From Arthrobacter sp. RIT-PI-e (GTDB lineage Bacteria > Actinomycetota > Actinomycetes > Actinomycetales > Micrococcaceae), in the NCBI RefSeq assembly GCF_001187915.1, contig NZ_LGIU01000058.1, positions 1-64,000 on the forward strand: a DNA stretch of 64,000 bases, read 5' to 3'. Below, piece after piece: positions 7,437-15,665 of this stretch. The translations under genes were made by a program, and so were the position numbers. Every line of letters begins with the position of its first letter. Position 1 is the stretch's first letter. The notes under the pieces are model-generated. The model saw only the letters and a list, made by a program, of their open reading frames with translations, was not told the origin of the DNA and made no database searches.

Positions 7437-8374
7437 TCACGCTGCCAGGGCGGCTGGCGTGTTCATGATGGTCTCGAACTCAATAGGCGTCAAACGTCCG
7501 AGTCGTACTTGTCGGCGTCGCTGGTGGTAGGTCCGTTCGATCCACGTCACGATCGCGATGCGCAGTTGTTCGCGGGTAGTCCAGGACCGGCGGTCGAGGA
7601 CATTCTTCTGGAGCAGCGCGAAGAATGATTCCATCGCGGCGTTGTCGCCGCAAGACGCGACTCTACCCATCGATCCGACCATCTGGTGGCGGGTCAGGGC
7701 ACGCAGGAATTTCTTACTCCGAAATTGCGATCCCCGGTCGCTGTGAATCACGCAGCCGGCGACATCACCGCGACGAGCAACCGCCATCTCCAGCGCGTAG
7801 ACGGCAAGCGTCGACTTCATCCTCAAGTCGATGCCAGTACCCGACGATCCGATTCGAGAACACGTCCTTGACCGCGCAGACATAGAGCTTCCCTTCTCCT
7901 GCTGGAATCCAAGCTGTTTTGTGCTCCGTGATATCCGTCAGCCATAACCGGTTGGGCTTTTCCGCGACGAACTCGTGCCGAACCTTCCCGTCCTCGCCGG
8001 TGACCGCGCACAAATCGTCGTGCACCGGCGGGCCTGGTTTCTTCCCGTTCTTCCCGCGTTTCTTCCCGAACGAACTCCCCCAGCCATTGGCCGCGCAAAT
8101 CCGCCACGCAGTTCGGTCAACCATCACCTCCCCGGCGTCGCGGGCCTCATCGACCAGGAGCCGGTGACCGAACTCAGGGTCGTCGGTGTGAGCGTGGAAA
8201 AGTGCGTTCGCACGATAGGCCTCCACCAGCTCGCTGGTCGTGACGGGTGCTGCCAGCCACCGATAGTAGGGCTGGCGTGAGAGCTTCAACACCTAAGCAC
8301 GTCACCGTCACAGGGATTCCCGAGTCGGCGAGCTCAGTCACGAGCGGGTAGAACCTTTTCCCGGCAGGTTCGCC
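7437..8374 (-). pseudogene. IS3-family transposase orfB (DDE integrase), frameshifted
   Basis: The catalytic subunit of the IS3 transposase is split over frames. Residues MLKLSRQPYYRW to NRIVGY are read from 8292 to about 7835, and SRMKS-like to the end (IMNTPAALAA) from about 7830 to 7437. The DDE triad is recognisable: D in LWLTDITEH, D in VIHSDRGSQF and E in AAMESFF. One extra base lies near 7831-7838 (TACTGGCATC). A second seems to lie near 8290, separating the N-terminal GKRFYPLVTELADSGIP from VLKLSRQ. With a further lesion at the end of orfA, the copy is dead unless supplied in trans. Confidence 0.8.
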
Positions 8375-8647
8375 TCACGACAAATACGCTGCCGCCCGCC
8401 GTAGAACCTCGTTCTCCTGCTCCAGCAGCCGGATCCGCTTCCGTGCCTCTCGCAGCTCAGCCGAGTCGATACGGGGTTGGCCGGGCTTGGCGCCTTCATC
8501 GATGTCGGCACGGTGAAGCCATTTCTGAAGCGTCATCGGGTGAACACCGAAGTCCTTCGCAATCTGCTCGATGGTCACTCCGGACTCACGATTCCTCGCA
8601 ACGCGCACCACATCATCACGGAACTCATCTGGGTAGGGCTTGGGCAC
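8375..8647 (-). CDS. IS3-family transposase orfA (HTH subunit)
   Basis: A 90-residue DNA-binding subunit starting MPKPYPDEFRDDVVRVAR, with the helix-turn-helix TIEQIAKDFGVHPMTLQKWL and a leucine-zipper-like C-terminus (IRLLEQENEVLRRAAAYLS). In related elements the frame continues through a QANLPGK-type segment where a -1 slip makes the OrfAB fusion. Here TCG is followed directly by TGA, while one frame over reads EANLPGK, so a one-base insertion probably shortened OrfA slightly. The HTH part is intact. Confidence 0.85.
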   Translation of the reverse strand: MPKPYPDEFRDDVVRVARNRESGVTIEQIAKDFGVHPMTLQKWLHRADIDEGAKPGQPRIDSAELREARKRIRLLEQENEVLRRAAAYLS

Positions 8648-8685
8648 AGCAACATCCTTCCAGGCCCGCCCCCAGGCAAGCCAGA

Positions 8686-8961
8686 TCAGATGTCACCTAT
8701 TCGTGCAGCAGACCCGGTGCGCCCGGCACGCTGGATGATGCCGGCGGTGATCGGGTCGCCGTCGTGTCCGGGAATGGTGGCGGTGCGACGTTCGAGTCCG
8801 CGTGCGCGGAGATCCTCGTCGAGTTCCTCCTCCGCCAGTTCCAGCTCGCGCATGCGGGGAAGCATCGAGGTGGTGAGGGTGAAGGGCCCGTGTTCCTGCA
8901 TGCGGGTGAGGAAGGTGGCCAGCTCAGGGTCGAAGGAGGGGCGGGCGAGTGCGTCAGGCAT
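8686..8961 (-). pseudogene. alpha/beta-hydrolase (GDXG esterase-like) gene, only the N-terminus left
   Basis: The 91-residue reading frame begins MPDALARPSFDPEL, continues through ERRTATIPGHDGDPIT, and reaches QRAGRTG at the IS boundary. This is the N-terminal cap and first strands of the lipase/esterase family whose next motif would be the HGGG oxyanion hole. From 8715 the frame reads into the inverted repeat (SAARIGDI, stop). The nucleophile, acid and His are all missing, so no enzyme is made. Its ATG overlaps the stop of the upstream MFS gene by 8 bases, so the two formed a translationally coupled operon before the disruption. Confidence 0.75.
8691..8715 (-). repeat. right terminal inverted repeat of the IS
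   Basis: Exact 25-base reverse complement of 7404-7428. It supplies the last residues and the stop codon of the truncated esterase on the minus strand. Confidence 0.85.
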
Positions 8962-10435
8962 GGGTGGGCTCCTGGGTCGAGATGATGGCGCGCGAGCAGA
9001 TGGCGCCGAAGCTGACCAGTGCCGTTGCGGCGAGGGTGAGGGTGAGACCGGCGACGGTGATCGCGCCTTCGAACTGCGCGAGGTCGGCCGAGGTCCAGTG
9101 GGTGCCGGTGATGCTCCCGGCGGTGAGAGCGGAGAGGATCGTCCCGGCGGCGGCGACGCCGGTCGCAGTTGCGAGCTCGCTGGAGGTGTCCACCAGTGCC
9201 GCGCCGATGCTGGTGCGATCGGCCGGGAGTCCGCGAAGCACGTTCGTGCCAGCGACGACTCCGACGACACGCATCCCGGCCGCGACGAGCACGAGCGCGA
9301 GGAGTACCCAGACATAGCCGAACCGGCCGAGGAACCCGAACACGGCGAGTCCGGTCACGACGGCCGCCGCGCTGAACCCCGCGGCGCGGTCGAGGCCGAC
9401 ACGGTGGACGAACGGACCGACGAGACGGCCGCTACCCAGAAGCACCACGACCTGGGGAAGCAGGGCGACCGCGGCCAGGGCCGGAGTCCAGCCCCATGCA
9501 AGCTGCAGCTGCAGCGTCACCAGATAGGACAGCCCCGCACCCGCCAGCCCGGCGGCGGCCTTGTAGGTCAGGCCACTGGAGACCAGCGGCAGGGTGATGA
9601 GGCGCACGTCCACAAGCGGGTGCCGCGCCGAACGCTGACGGAGCACGAAGCCGATTCCCGCAGCGACGGTCATCGCCGTGGCGACCCACGGTGCCGACGG
9701 TCGGGGACCGTCACCGACGAAGAGCGTCGGCGTGATCAGCGCGCCTGCGATCGTGGTCGTGCCGAGAAGAGCTCCGACGACGTCGATCGGGTCTCCGTGC
9801 AACTCGTCTCGGATGTCGGTCGCGATCCCGGTGCGGATGCCGATGAAAGCGAGCCCCGCGATCGGTACGTTCACGAGCACAAGCACCTGCCAGGGCGCGA
9901 TCGTGAGCACGAGACCCCCTGCGGTGGGTCCGGCGGTGAGCCCCACGAGTCCCGCGGTGGAGATGACGGTGATCGCGCGTACTCGGAGGTCGTCGGTGTC
10001 GAACAGCCTGAAAGCGAGTGCGATGGAACCGGGTGTGGTCATCGCCGCAGCGATCCCCATGACCACCCGGACGGTGATCAGCTGGCCCGCGGTCGTCACG
10101 AACAAGGTGGCGAGGCTGGCGGCAGCGAGCAGGATCAATCCGGCGAGCATGATCCGTCGGCGTCCGAACCGGTCGGCGATCGCGCCGAAGAGCAGCATCA
10201 GCCCGCCGAACGCGACCGAGTACGCACCCGTCACCCACTGCAGTGCCGCTGTGGTCGTGTCGAGGTCACGGCCGATGGTGGGCAGGGCGATGGTGAGGAG
10301 CGAGTTGTCGAGCATCTCGAACAGGAACACCGCGGAGAGGCCGGACAGGGCGACCCATTCATCGCGCAGGCGTCGTGGAGACCCTGCATCCATCGTCGCG
10401 TCCGGTGTGACGGATCGGGGGGTGTCGAGCACCAT
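8954..10435 (-). CDS. MFS drug/efflux transporter, DHA2-like (14 helices)
   Basis: The 493-residue inner-membrane transporter presumably exports small hydrophobic compounds by proton antiport. ATG 10435 is chosen for the AAGGAG site ten bases upstream. Helix 1 is in ALSGLSAVFLFEMLDNSLLTIALPTI with the DNSL/IALP signature of the DHA2 group, motif A is GAIADRFGRRRIML between helices 2 and 3, and motif C is in the GLTAGPTAGGLVL region. About 14 hydrophobic segments are seen. It was coupled to an esterase gene now truncated by the IS. No regulator gene is adjacent; the substrate is unknown. Confidence 0.85.
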   Translation of the reverse strand: MVLDTPRSVTPDATMDAGSPRRLRDEWVALSGLSAVFLFEMLDNSLLTIALPTIGRDLDTTTAALQWVTGAYSVAFGGLMLLFGAIADRFGRRRIMLAGLILLAAASLATLFVTTAGQLITVRVVMGIAAAMTTPGSIALAFRLFDTDDLRVRAITVISTAGLVGLTAGPTAGGLVLTIAPWQVLVLVNVPIAGLAFIGIRTGIATDIRDELHGDPIDVVGALLGTTTIAGALITPTLFVGDGPRPSAPWVATAMTVAAGIGFVLRQRSARHPLVDVRLITLPLVSSGLTYKAAAGLAGAGLSYLVTLQLQLAWGWTPALAAVALLPQVVVLLGSGRLVGPFVHRVGLDRAAGFSAAAVVTGLAVFGFLGRFGYVWVLLALVLVAAGMRVVGVVAGTNVLRGLPADRTSIGAALVDTSSELATATGVAAAGTILSALTAGSITGTHWTSADLAQFEGAITVAGLTLTLAATALVSFGAICSRAIISTQEPTHA

Positions 10436-10729
10436 GGGCGCACTCCTTCTCGAGGGAGAAGTGGCGGATCGTTCGATGCCGCGTGTGCGCGCAACCCGGG
10501 GACGAGCCCGAATGCTTTTTACCTCAGATACGAGAACAGTACACCCACCACGGCCAGCGACGGCTGAACCGTCGGGTGACCACCGGCTCACCGGTGGAAG
10601 CCTCAGGTGCTCGGAGGAGCCCTCTCGCGACAATGCCGTCCATGAAGGCCGGTCAAGGGCAACGTGGGACGTGTGCCGTGAACCATCGGCTCGAGGACGG
10701 CATGACCGAAGTCGACCTCGCTGCCGTCG

Positions 10730-11500
10730 TCACCTCCACCTCGGGAGGGCGCCCGGCTCTCGAGCGCGAGCAGTGATCAGCCACCCCCGACCAGGAGCGT
10801 AGGGCAGGTCTCGAACCTCGACATCGGTGAAACCGGCTTCGGTCAATGAGTACTCGAGTGCATCGCGGCTCCGGAAGCGCAGTGTGGACGTGGAGTCGAT
10901 ACGCTCTCTATCGGCCCGAAAGATGGTCGGGGATTCGAACGTGATCAGCTCTCCATCGATTCGCGTGACCTGCACCTAGTCCTCCACCGGCCCCTCACCC
11001 TCGACCTCGACGACCTGATGAGTGAGTTCTTTCGTCCACCGCTCCCAGGCCCGATCAGAAGGCGCCCGGCTCTCGAATGCCACATGACCACCGGGGCGCA
11101 GACAGGCGCGGACTGCCCGCAGATTGACGAGCCATGCCTCGTCATCGAGAAAGACCTGGGCGACGTTCGCGGTCATCGTGGCCAGGTCGTACTGCTGCCG
11201 GTGGACGGCATCGGCGGCCATGTCCGAAGCGGTACCCACGACCCACGTCACGCGGTCCGAGTCGGTCTTGGTTCGGGCGACATCCACGGACGCTCCGGCA
11301 GGGTCGACGCCGAGCACGCGTATGCCGCGCTCCGCCGCGAGGCGGGAGCAGAAGGTTCCCGTGCCGCAACCGACGTCCAGAACTGCTGTTGCCCCGAACT
11401 TGTCGACGAGGTCCATGTACGTCTCCAGATCGGTACGATCAGGATCAAGGGGGTCATACACGCGGGCAACCCGCGGATGATCGAAAATGGCGTCGGGCAT
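10730..11500 (-). pseudogene. class I SAM-dependent methyltransferase interrupted by an amber codon
   Basis: The frame starts MPDAIFDHPRVARVYDPLDPDR and has methyltransferase motif I VLDVGCGTGTF (about residues 40-50), the acidic loop VLGVDPAG, and ALRPGG-like motif ACLRPGGHVAFESR. After GEGPVED a TAG (10976-10978) stops it. The same frame then continues without shift as VQVTRIDGELITFESPTIF, STLRFRSRDALEYSLTEAGF and VRDLPYAPGR, the normal C-terminal half of this family. Homologues I recall have Trp at the stop position, so TGG to TAG is the simplest explanation. It is one base change from intact; an amber suppressor is the alternative. Confidence 0.75.
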
Positions 11501-11971
11501 GACCAGACGTTACTCCACCTCGCGAGGCCGGCGAATGCCATGAGGCTCTCGACAGCATCAGCCAGTTCTGGAAGCGGTCGGCGTCCGTCGAGCTCGAGGG
11601 CCGCACCCCGTCGAAGCAGCGGTTCGAGGCCGAGGACCTGCTGACGGATCACGGCCTGCTCCGCCTCTGCCGTGCCATGGGGATCGTCGGTACGAATGGA
11701 TACGCGCTCGACGAGCACTTCCACCGGTGCGCCGAGGAGTACGACGGCCCCGAAACGGTCATGGAAGCGTCCCTGGTTCTCCACAGTTCCGGAGACGACC
11801 ACGGACGAGTTCGAGGCGAGGTACGCGGCCATGCGCATGTCGTCCCAGGTGCCGTCGGGAAGCACCAGCCGTCATGGTCGGTGTCGAGCGTCCGGTGGCC
11901 CCGCCGGGACAGCTCGCCCAGCACCGTCGTCTGCCCCTGCCCGACTTGCCGGTGATCGGGGCTCGAGACAT
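11501..11971 (-). pseudogene. kinase-like P-loop protein gene, multiply frameshifted
   Basis: Pieces of one small AAA/shikimate-kinase-like protein occur in order but in different frames: MSRAPITGKSG, then QGQTTVLGELSRRGHRTLDTDHDGW, then LPDGTWDDMRMAAYLASNSSVVVSGTVENQGRFHDRFGAVVLLGAPVEVLVERV and a C-terminal helix LPELADAVESL. At least two frameshifts are needed. The P-loop reads GKSGQGQTT where relatives have GxSGxGKS/TT, so the phosphate-binding lysine is also lost. No stop codon is found at the expected end; the frame runs into the methyltransferase. Clear decay; the former substrate is unknown. Confidence 0.6.
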
Positions 11972-12073
11972 GAGCTCAGCCCGACGACACAACTGCCCGT
12001 ATGCCGATCCTCCGAGGGCAGCTGGACCGCTGGAGCTTGACCGCACCTCCGGAGGATTGAAAGCGTTGGCGAC

Positions 12074-12274
12074 ATGAGATCCCTTCCATCCATCGCCGGT
12101 CTGCTCACTGCTCTCATCGTGTACGTCGTCCTCGACGCGTTCACCGATCCATCGACGGGGCTTCACTGGCTTGTCGGCATCGGGGCGGGTCTGCTTGTCT
12201 GTGTCGGTCTGGCACTCTGGCTTCGAGACCGCCGAGGACCGGCTCATTCCGACCATGCGAACCGGGGCGCGTAG
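12074..12274 (+). CDS. small two-helix membrane protein
   Basis: A 66-residue protein with two membrane helices, about residues 5-24 (IAGLLTALIVYVVLDAF) and 31-49 (WLVGIGAGLLVCVGLALWL), then a basic tail RDRRG. It is preceded by 102 bp after the divergent kinase-like pseudogene. No family is recognised. It may share a transcript with the DUF6226-like gene 56 bp further on. Confidence 0.5.
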   Translation: MRSLPSIAGLLTALIVYVVLDAFTDPSTGLHWLVGIGAGLLVCVGLALWLRDRRGPAHSDHANRGA

Positions 12275-12330
12275 GCATATCCGCTCGTGCTCGACCCCAT
12301 GCTGAGCGCAATGGTTGGATAACGTGGGGT

Positions 12331-12957
12331 ATGAACGGATACCGACGACCCGCCCTTCCAGTTCAGACGTATCGTGATGATGCAGGGCAGCCCGTCGACT
12401 ACGGTCAGCGCTGGGCAGGATCACCACCCGACGACGCCTACTCCAGAACAAGCAACCTCCAACGCTTCGCTTCCCTGCACACGGTCGCCGACTCTCTCAT
12501 CGAATGGTTGCAGAACACCTTCGACGTCCGCGTCGAAGAGTCCCCAGCCGTCGTGGATGACTTCCTGCAGAGTCCCGGCGACATCATCCGGGCGGTCCGC
12601 ATCTCACCTCGCGACCCGGCAGCAGCACCTCTGACCTTCGTCCTCACCGACTTCCCGGGAGTGTTCCTCCACGCCGGCGCACTGCGCGACTTCCACTTCC
12701 CCTCCTGCGGGTGCGATACCTGCGACGACGACGTCGTGCGGCTGGCGGACGACCTCGAGTGGACGGTGCATGCAGTGGTGAACGGCGGATACTCCGAGCG
12801 GTACATCGAAGGAGATACATGGATGGAGAGCAGGCTCGAAGGTCCGGAGGACACCATGCGCTCCGAACAGACTCAGGTAAGCGAACTCCCAGAGGACAAG
12901 GTGGCGCTGGCACGTACCGTACTACCCCCTACTGGAAGGTGGTCAGCTTGGCGGTGA
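12331..12957 (+). CDS. DUF6226-like protein
   Basis: A 208-residue soluble protein. The opening YRRPALPVQTYRDDAGQPVDYGQRW, the HTVADSLIEWL helix and the cysteine motif PSCGCDTCDDD at about residues 127-137 match my recollection of the actinobacterial DUF6226 family. The three close cysteines could bind a metal. The C-terminal part from about residue 175 is low-complexity and less certain. The function is unknown. It is followed by 100 bp without a gene and then a lipoprotein gene on the same strand. Confidence 0.65.
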   Translation: MNGYRRPALPVQTYRDDAGQPVDYGQRWAGSPPDDAYSRTSNLQRFASLHTVADSLIEWLQNTFDVRVEESPAVVDDFLQSPGDIIRAVRISPRDPAAAPLTFVLTDFPGVFLHAGALRDFHFPSCGCDTCDDDVVRLADDLEWTVHAVVNGGYSERYIEGDTWMESRLEGPEDTMRSEQTQVSELPEDKVALARTVLPPTGRWSAWR

Positions 12958-13057
12958 TCGATCAGGACCCAGTATCCATTCCCTTGCGGATCGGATGATC
13001 ACCGCTTGGCTGATAGACCTGCTCCGCACGGCTCATCGCGCCACTACCGTATGACGC

Positions 13058-13558
13058 ATGAGGCCGACGACGTCCCGTACAGGCGCATCCCGCACCACCG
13101 GGGTGCTCGCCCTCGCCTGTGGTGCGCTTGTGCTCACCTCGTGCACTGGATCCGTGCCGGGCTTCACGAACCGGGCACCCGACGGTGATCCGATCGACGC
13201 GGCACGGGCACTACCGGATACACCGGGAGTGGTTCGACAGGGCAATGCCGCTACCTCGTGCGGCGAATTCGTCCTCGGGCAGGGTGAGGAGCTCTTGGCA
13301 GAGGCTGTGGCCTGCCTGAGCGCGGCAACCGAGAAAGAGGAAGCCGAGCTCGCCTGGAGTCGCCCCACCACGGAAGGCGACCTGATCGTCTACTTCGCCT
13401 ACGTCGCGAGCTGGAACCAAGGGGTCGTTCTGTCCATGACCAATGAATTCGACAGCTACGGCGGCGACCACGGATGGGCTTCCCTGTCCTGTCCGGACGC
13501 GACGACCGCGACCCGCCCCGAGAGCATCGGTGAATGCAATGAACTCGTCGAAGGATGA
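13058..13558 (+). CDS. secreted lipoprotein
   Basis: A 166-residue lipoprotein with an N-terminal basic stretch, hydrophobic core GVLALACGALVL and lipobox LTSC (cysteine 29). The mature domain has a conserved-looking CGEFVLGQGEELLAEAVACLSAA segment and a C-terminal pair of cysteines (LSCPD, GECNE), so disulfides are likely. It is unrelated to the two paralogous lipoproteins further left. Its N-terminus has a long arginine-rich lead, so a later start is possible, but ATG 13058 keeps a sensible signal peptide. Confidence 0.7.
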   Translation: MRPTTSRTGASRTTGVLALACGALVLTSCTGSVPGFTNRAPDGDPIDAARALPDTPGVVRQGNAATSCGEFVLGQGEELLAEAVACLSAATEKEEAELAWSRPTTEGDLIVYFAYVASWNQGVVLSMTNEFDSYGGDHGWASLSCPDATTATRPESIGECNELVEG

Positions 13559-13681
13559 CTCCCCCCTCGCCTCTCACCCGGACCACGTCACATCGTCCTT
13601 CGACCCCCGCACGATCCTGCTGCGAAGCACAAAAATACTCAGAGCAGCCGGTCGAGGATCGCCCTACGACGATCGCGTGAC

Positions 13682-13858
13682 CTACTCCGTGGGAGAAGGT
13701 CCCTCGTTCTTGGCAGCATCGTGGGCCCTCAGTCCGTGCTTCACGCCCAGTCGGACGATCAGGTACAGAACGTAAGCAACGATTGCCGGCACCACGACCC
13801 ACATGGTGAAGAGAACGACGAGAATACCTATTCCATCCACACGCACAATGACCCCCAT
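13682..13858 (-). CDS. very small membrane protein (58 residues)
   Basis: The minus strand from ATG 13858 to TAG 13684-13682 encodes 58 residues. One long hydrophobic stretch (about 10-38: ILVVLFTMWVVVPAIVAYVL, then YLIVRLG) is followed by a polar tail with KHGLRAHDAAKNEGPSPTE. This charge pattern is that of real small actinobacterial membrane proteins. The ribosome site is weak. It converges on the lipoprotein gene at 13058-13558. No family is recognised. Confidence 0.5.
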   Translation of the reverse strand: MGVIVRVDGIGILVVLFTMWVVVPAIVAYVLYLIVRLGVKHGLRAHDAAKNEGPSPTE

Positions 13859-14301
13859 GATTGATCGAACTCGTCGATCGAGCCTAGCGCCGGAGGCGCT
13901 GTCCGAGTAAGCGACCGACGCTGAGGGCAGATACCCGCCGCAGTGTCATCCATGGACCGATCCCTCCGATGCAGCCGTTCCACTCCGCCTGGTGAGAGGG
14001 AAGTACTCGCAGGAACGCTGACCGCTCCGCTTTCTCCCCGCTCGTTGCCAGGTGGTGCGTTCGGATCTGCCGAGATCCGGACAGGCGATCGGCCCGGGAC
14101 TGCTCCACCCGTCGTGAAGGACACGGAAACCCCGTTCGTCCACGACTCCACCGTGGGCATGCTCGATCAGCGGTCTGCGGAGGACAGACGACCTCCCTGC
14201 CGGAATCGACCCGTACGCGGCGGTGCAGGCATCATCCGCATCGATGCGTTCACGGGTAGGCTCCTCACATCGCCGGCACGCACGCAGACGGGAAGCCCGA
14301 C
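13859..14301. other. intergenic stretch without a supported gene
   Basis: 443 bp with several overlapping open frames on both strands, none with a good start, hydrophobic pattern or family likeness; compositions are arginine/serine-rich as in spurious frames. It may contain the remains of a lost gene. The last 20 bases precede the DUF1304 gene. Confidence 0.5.
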
Positions 14302-14688
14302 ATGATACTGACAGCACTGATCCTGACGGCTCTGGCCATCCTGCTCCACGTGTACATCTTCTGGATGGAGTCCTTGGCCTGGGAAGGCCCTCAGGCGCGC
14401 CGCACGTTCGGGCCGGCCAGCGATGCGGACGTGGAGGTCACCAAGGATTTCGCGTTCAACCAGGGCTTCTACAACCTGTTCCTCGCCCTCATCGCCCTGA
14501 TGGGCCTCGTCCTGTTCGCGACGTTCGACAACGGCATCGGTGCAGCACTGATCCTCGCCGGCGTCGGATCGATGGCCGCGGCGGCACTCGTCCTGTTCGT
14601 CTCCGATCCGACCAGACGAGGCGCGGCCGTCAAACAGGGAACCATCCCGCTCGCGGCGATCATCGCGACCCTCGCGGTGGTGCTGTGA
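14302..14688 (+). CDS. DUF1304 family membrane protein
   Basis: A 128-residue membrane protein with four helices. Family marks are HVYIFWMESLAW in helix 1 and FNQGFYNLFLALIALMG in helix 2, the classical DUF1304 N-Q-G-x-Y-N motif, followed by helices GIGAALILAGVGSMAAAALVL and IPLAAIIATLAVVL. The family is widespread in bacteria, has no established activity and usually stands alone, as here. A conserved charged residue, Glu in FWMES, may lie in the membrane. Confidence 0.85.
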   Translation: MILTALILTALAILLHVYIFWMESLAWEGPQARRTFGPASDADVEVTKDFAFNQGFYNLFLALIALMGLVLFATFDNGIGAALILAGVGSMAAAALVLFVSDPTRRGAAVKQGTIPLAAIIATLAVVL

Positions 14689-14789
14689 ACCGGTCTGAAG
14701 GACCTCCTCGACAGGACCGGGTTCCTTCTGGGGTGCGTCGATCGGCCGGGACCACGGTCACTTCCGTCCCGAACCGGCCGACACGGGCG

Positions 14790-15662
14790 TCACCTGGTGC
14801 TGCACCAGTGAGGAGGAGCACCGACATCATCCGGCAGGAGTGTGGACGCGTCGCCGTGGGCCGCATTCACCTGGGCCTGCGTCAGGTACAGGGCCCTGGA
14901 GAGATCCGCCCCGTGCACACGTGTGTTCCTGAGGTCCGCACCAAGGAGGTCGGTACCTGAGAGGTCAGAGTCCCGGAGATCCGCGGCGATGAGGTAGGCC
15001 CCCCGGAGATCCGCCCCGCACAACGACCGGGACCTCAGGTTCCTCCCCATCAGATCCGCTCCGGGAACGAGCGCACCGTCGAGATGATCATCGCCGGTCG
15101 CGAAATAGGAGGATCTGACCTCCTCACTGACGCCCAGGAGGACGGACCGGACGCGTGCCTGCAGGTCACCGACGTCGAGCGACAGGACGCTCGCCGTGTC
15201 AGCGAGTGCAGCCTCGATGACCGTCCGGAGGTGGTCCGCACGCTGCCCGGTCTCCGGATCGAAGGTCCGGGTACCGGCTTCCACGAGGTACCACAGCATC
15301 TCGTGGAGTTGCCGGGCGATCGTGAACACCGGGAACATCTCCCCCGCCGTTGCCGGCTCCTCCCTCCAACTGATCCCGCGGAACAGGTTCCGGGAGACGT
15401 GCTGCCCGGCACCGAAGCAGTCGAAGACGGTGCACCCCCGGAAGCCCCGCGGCCGGAGACTGTCGTGGATGGTACAGGAGAAGTCGGAGGCGAGATTCCG
15501 GCACGGCGTCCCGGCCGGCTTGTCGACGGCGAAGTCCGCGGTGCGGGAGAAGCCGAGTGCCGTGCAGCAGAGCGCGAAGCAGTTCCCGCAATCAGGTCGC
15601 AGGGATTCTCGATCGAGCACCGGTGACGAGGGTGCGTCGGAGTCGTTCGGGGTCGGGTTCAA
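14790..15662 (-). CDS. pentapeptide-repeat protein with cysteine-rich N-terminal domain
   Basis: A 290-residue protein in two parts. The first (about residues 24-80) holds CGNCFALCC, a later C in PCRNL, CTIH, GCTVFDCFG: a cysteine set typical of actinobacterial proteins that pair a putative metal-binding module with pentapeptide repeats. A helical linker follows. From about residue 195, A(D/N)LxG repeats run (GADLMGRNL, GADLRGAYL, AADLRDSDL, GTDLLGADL), which would fold into a short quadrilateral beta-helix. The role is unknown; resistance to gyrase poisons is known only for some repeat proteins. It lies 3 bp upstream of nothing on its strand and just beyond the ASCH gene, probably in the same transcript. 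Confidence 0.8.
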   Translation of the reverse strand: MNPTPNDSDAPSSPVLDRESLRPDCGNCFALCCTALGFSRTADFAVDKPAGTPCRNLASDFSCTIHDSLRPRGFRGCTVFDCFGAGQHVSRNLFRGISWREEPATAGEMFPVFTIARQLHEMLWYLVEAGTRTFDPETGQRADHLRTVIEAALADTASVLSLDVGDLQARVRSVLLGVSEEVRSSYFATGDDHLDGALVPGADLMGRNLRSRSLCGADLRGAYLIAADLRDSDLSGTDLLGADLRNTRVHGADLSRALYLTQAQVNAAHGDASTLLPDDVGAPPHWCSTR

Positions 15663-15665
15663 GGG

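Larger units (their letters stand above)
7404..8715 (-). mobile_element. IS3-family insertion sequence, degenerate
   Basis: The 1312-bp element is bounded by perfect 25-bp inverted repeats (7404-7428 and 8691-8715). It carries the two-part IS3 arrangement: an orfA HTH gene, then an orfB DDE integrase. The orfB frame is broken, so the copy should not transpose by itself. Flanking bases (TTT before, GGT after) show no target-site duplication, and both flanking genes are truncated and unrelated. This suggests a deletion or recombination at the element rather than a simple insertion. Confidence 0.85.

Noticed and set aside
8477-10567. 696-codon plus-strand open frame opposite the MFS gene and orfA
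   Set aside because: Extremely Arg/Gly/Asp-rich, crosses an IS boundary and is opposite an exporter with all its motifs.
10436-10729. Possible TetR-type regulator or operator between the methyltransferase and the MFS gene
   Set aside because: No frame of sufficient length; the apparent symmetry near 10520-10545 has too many mismatches.
13828-14317. Overlapping minus-strand frames between the small membrane gene and DUF1304
   Set aside because: Arginine/serine-rich translations with no start signal or family; treated as non-coding.
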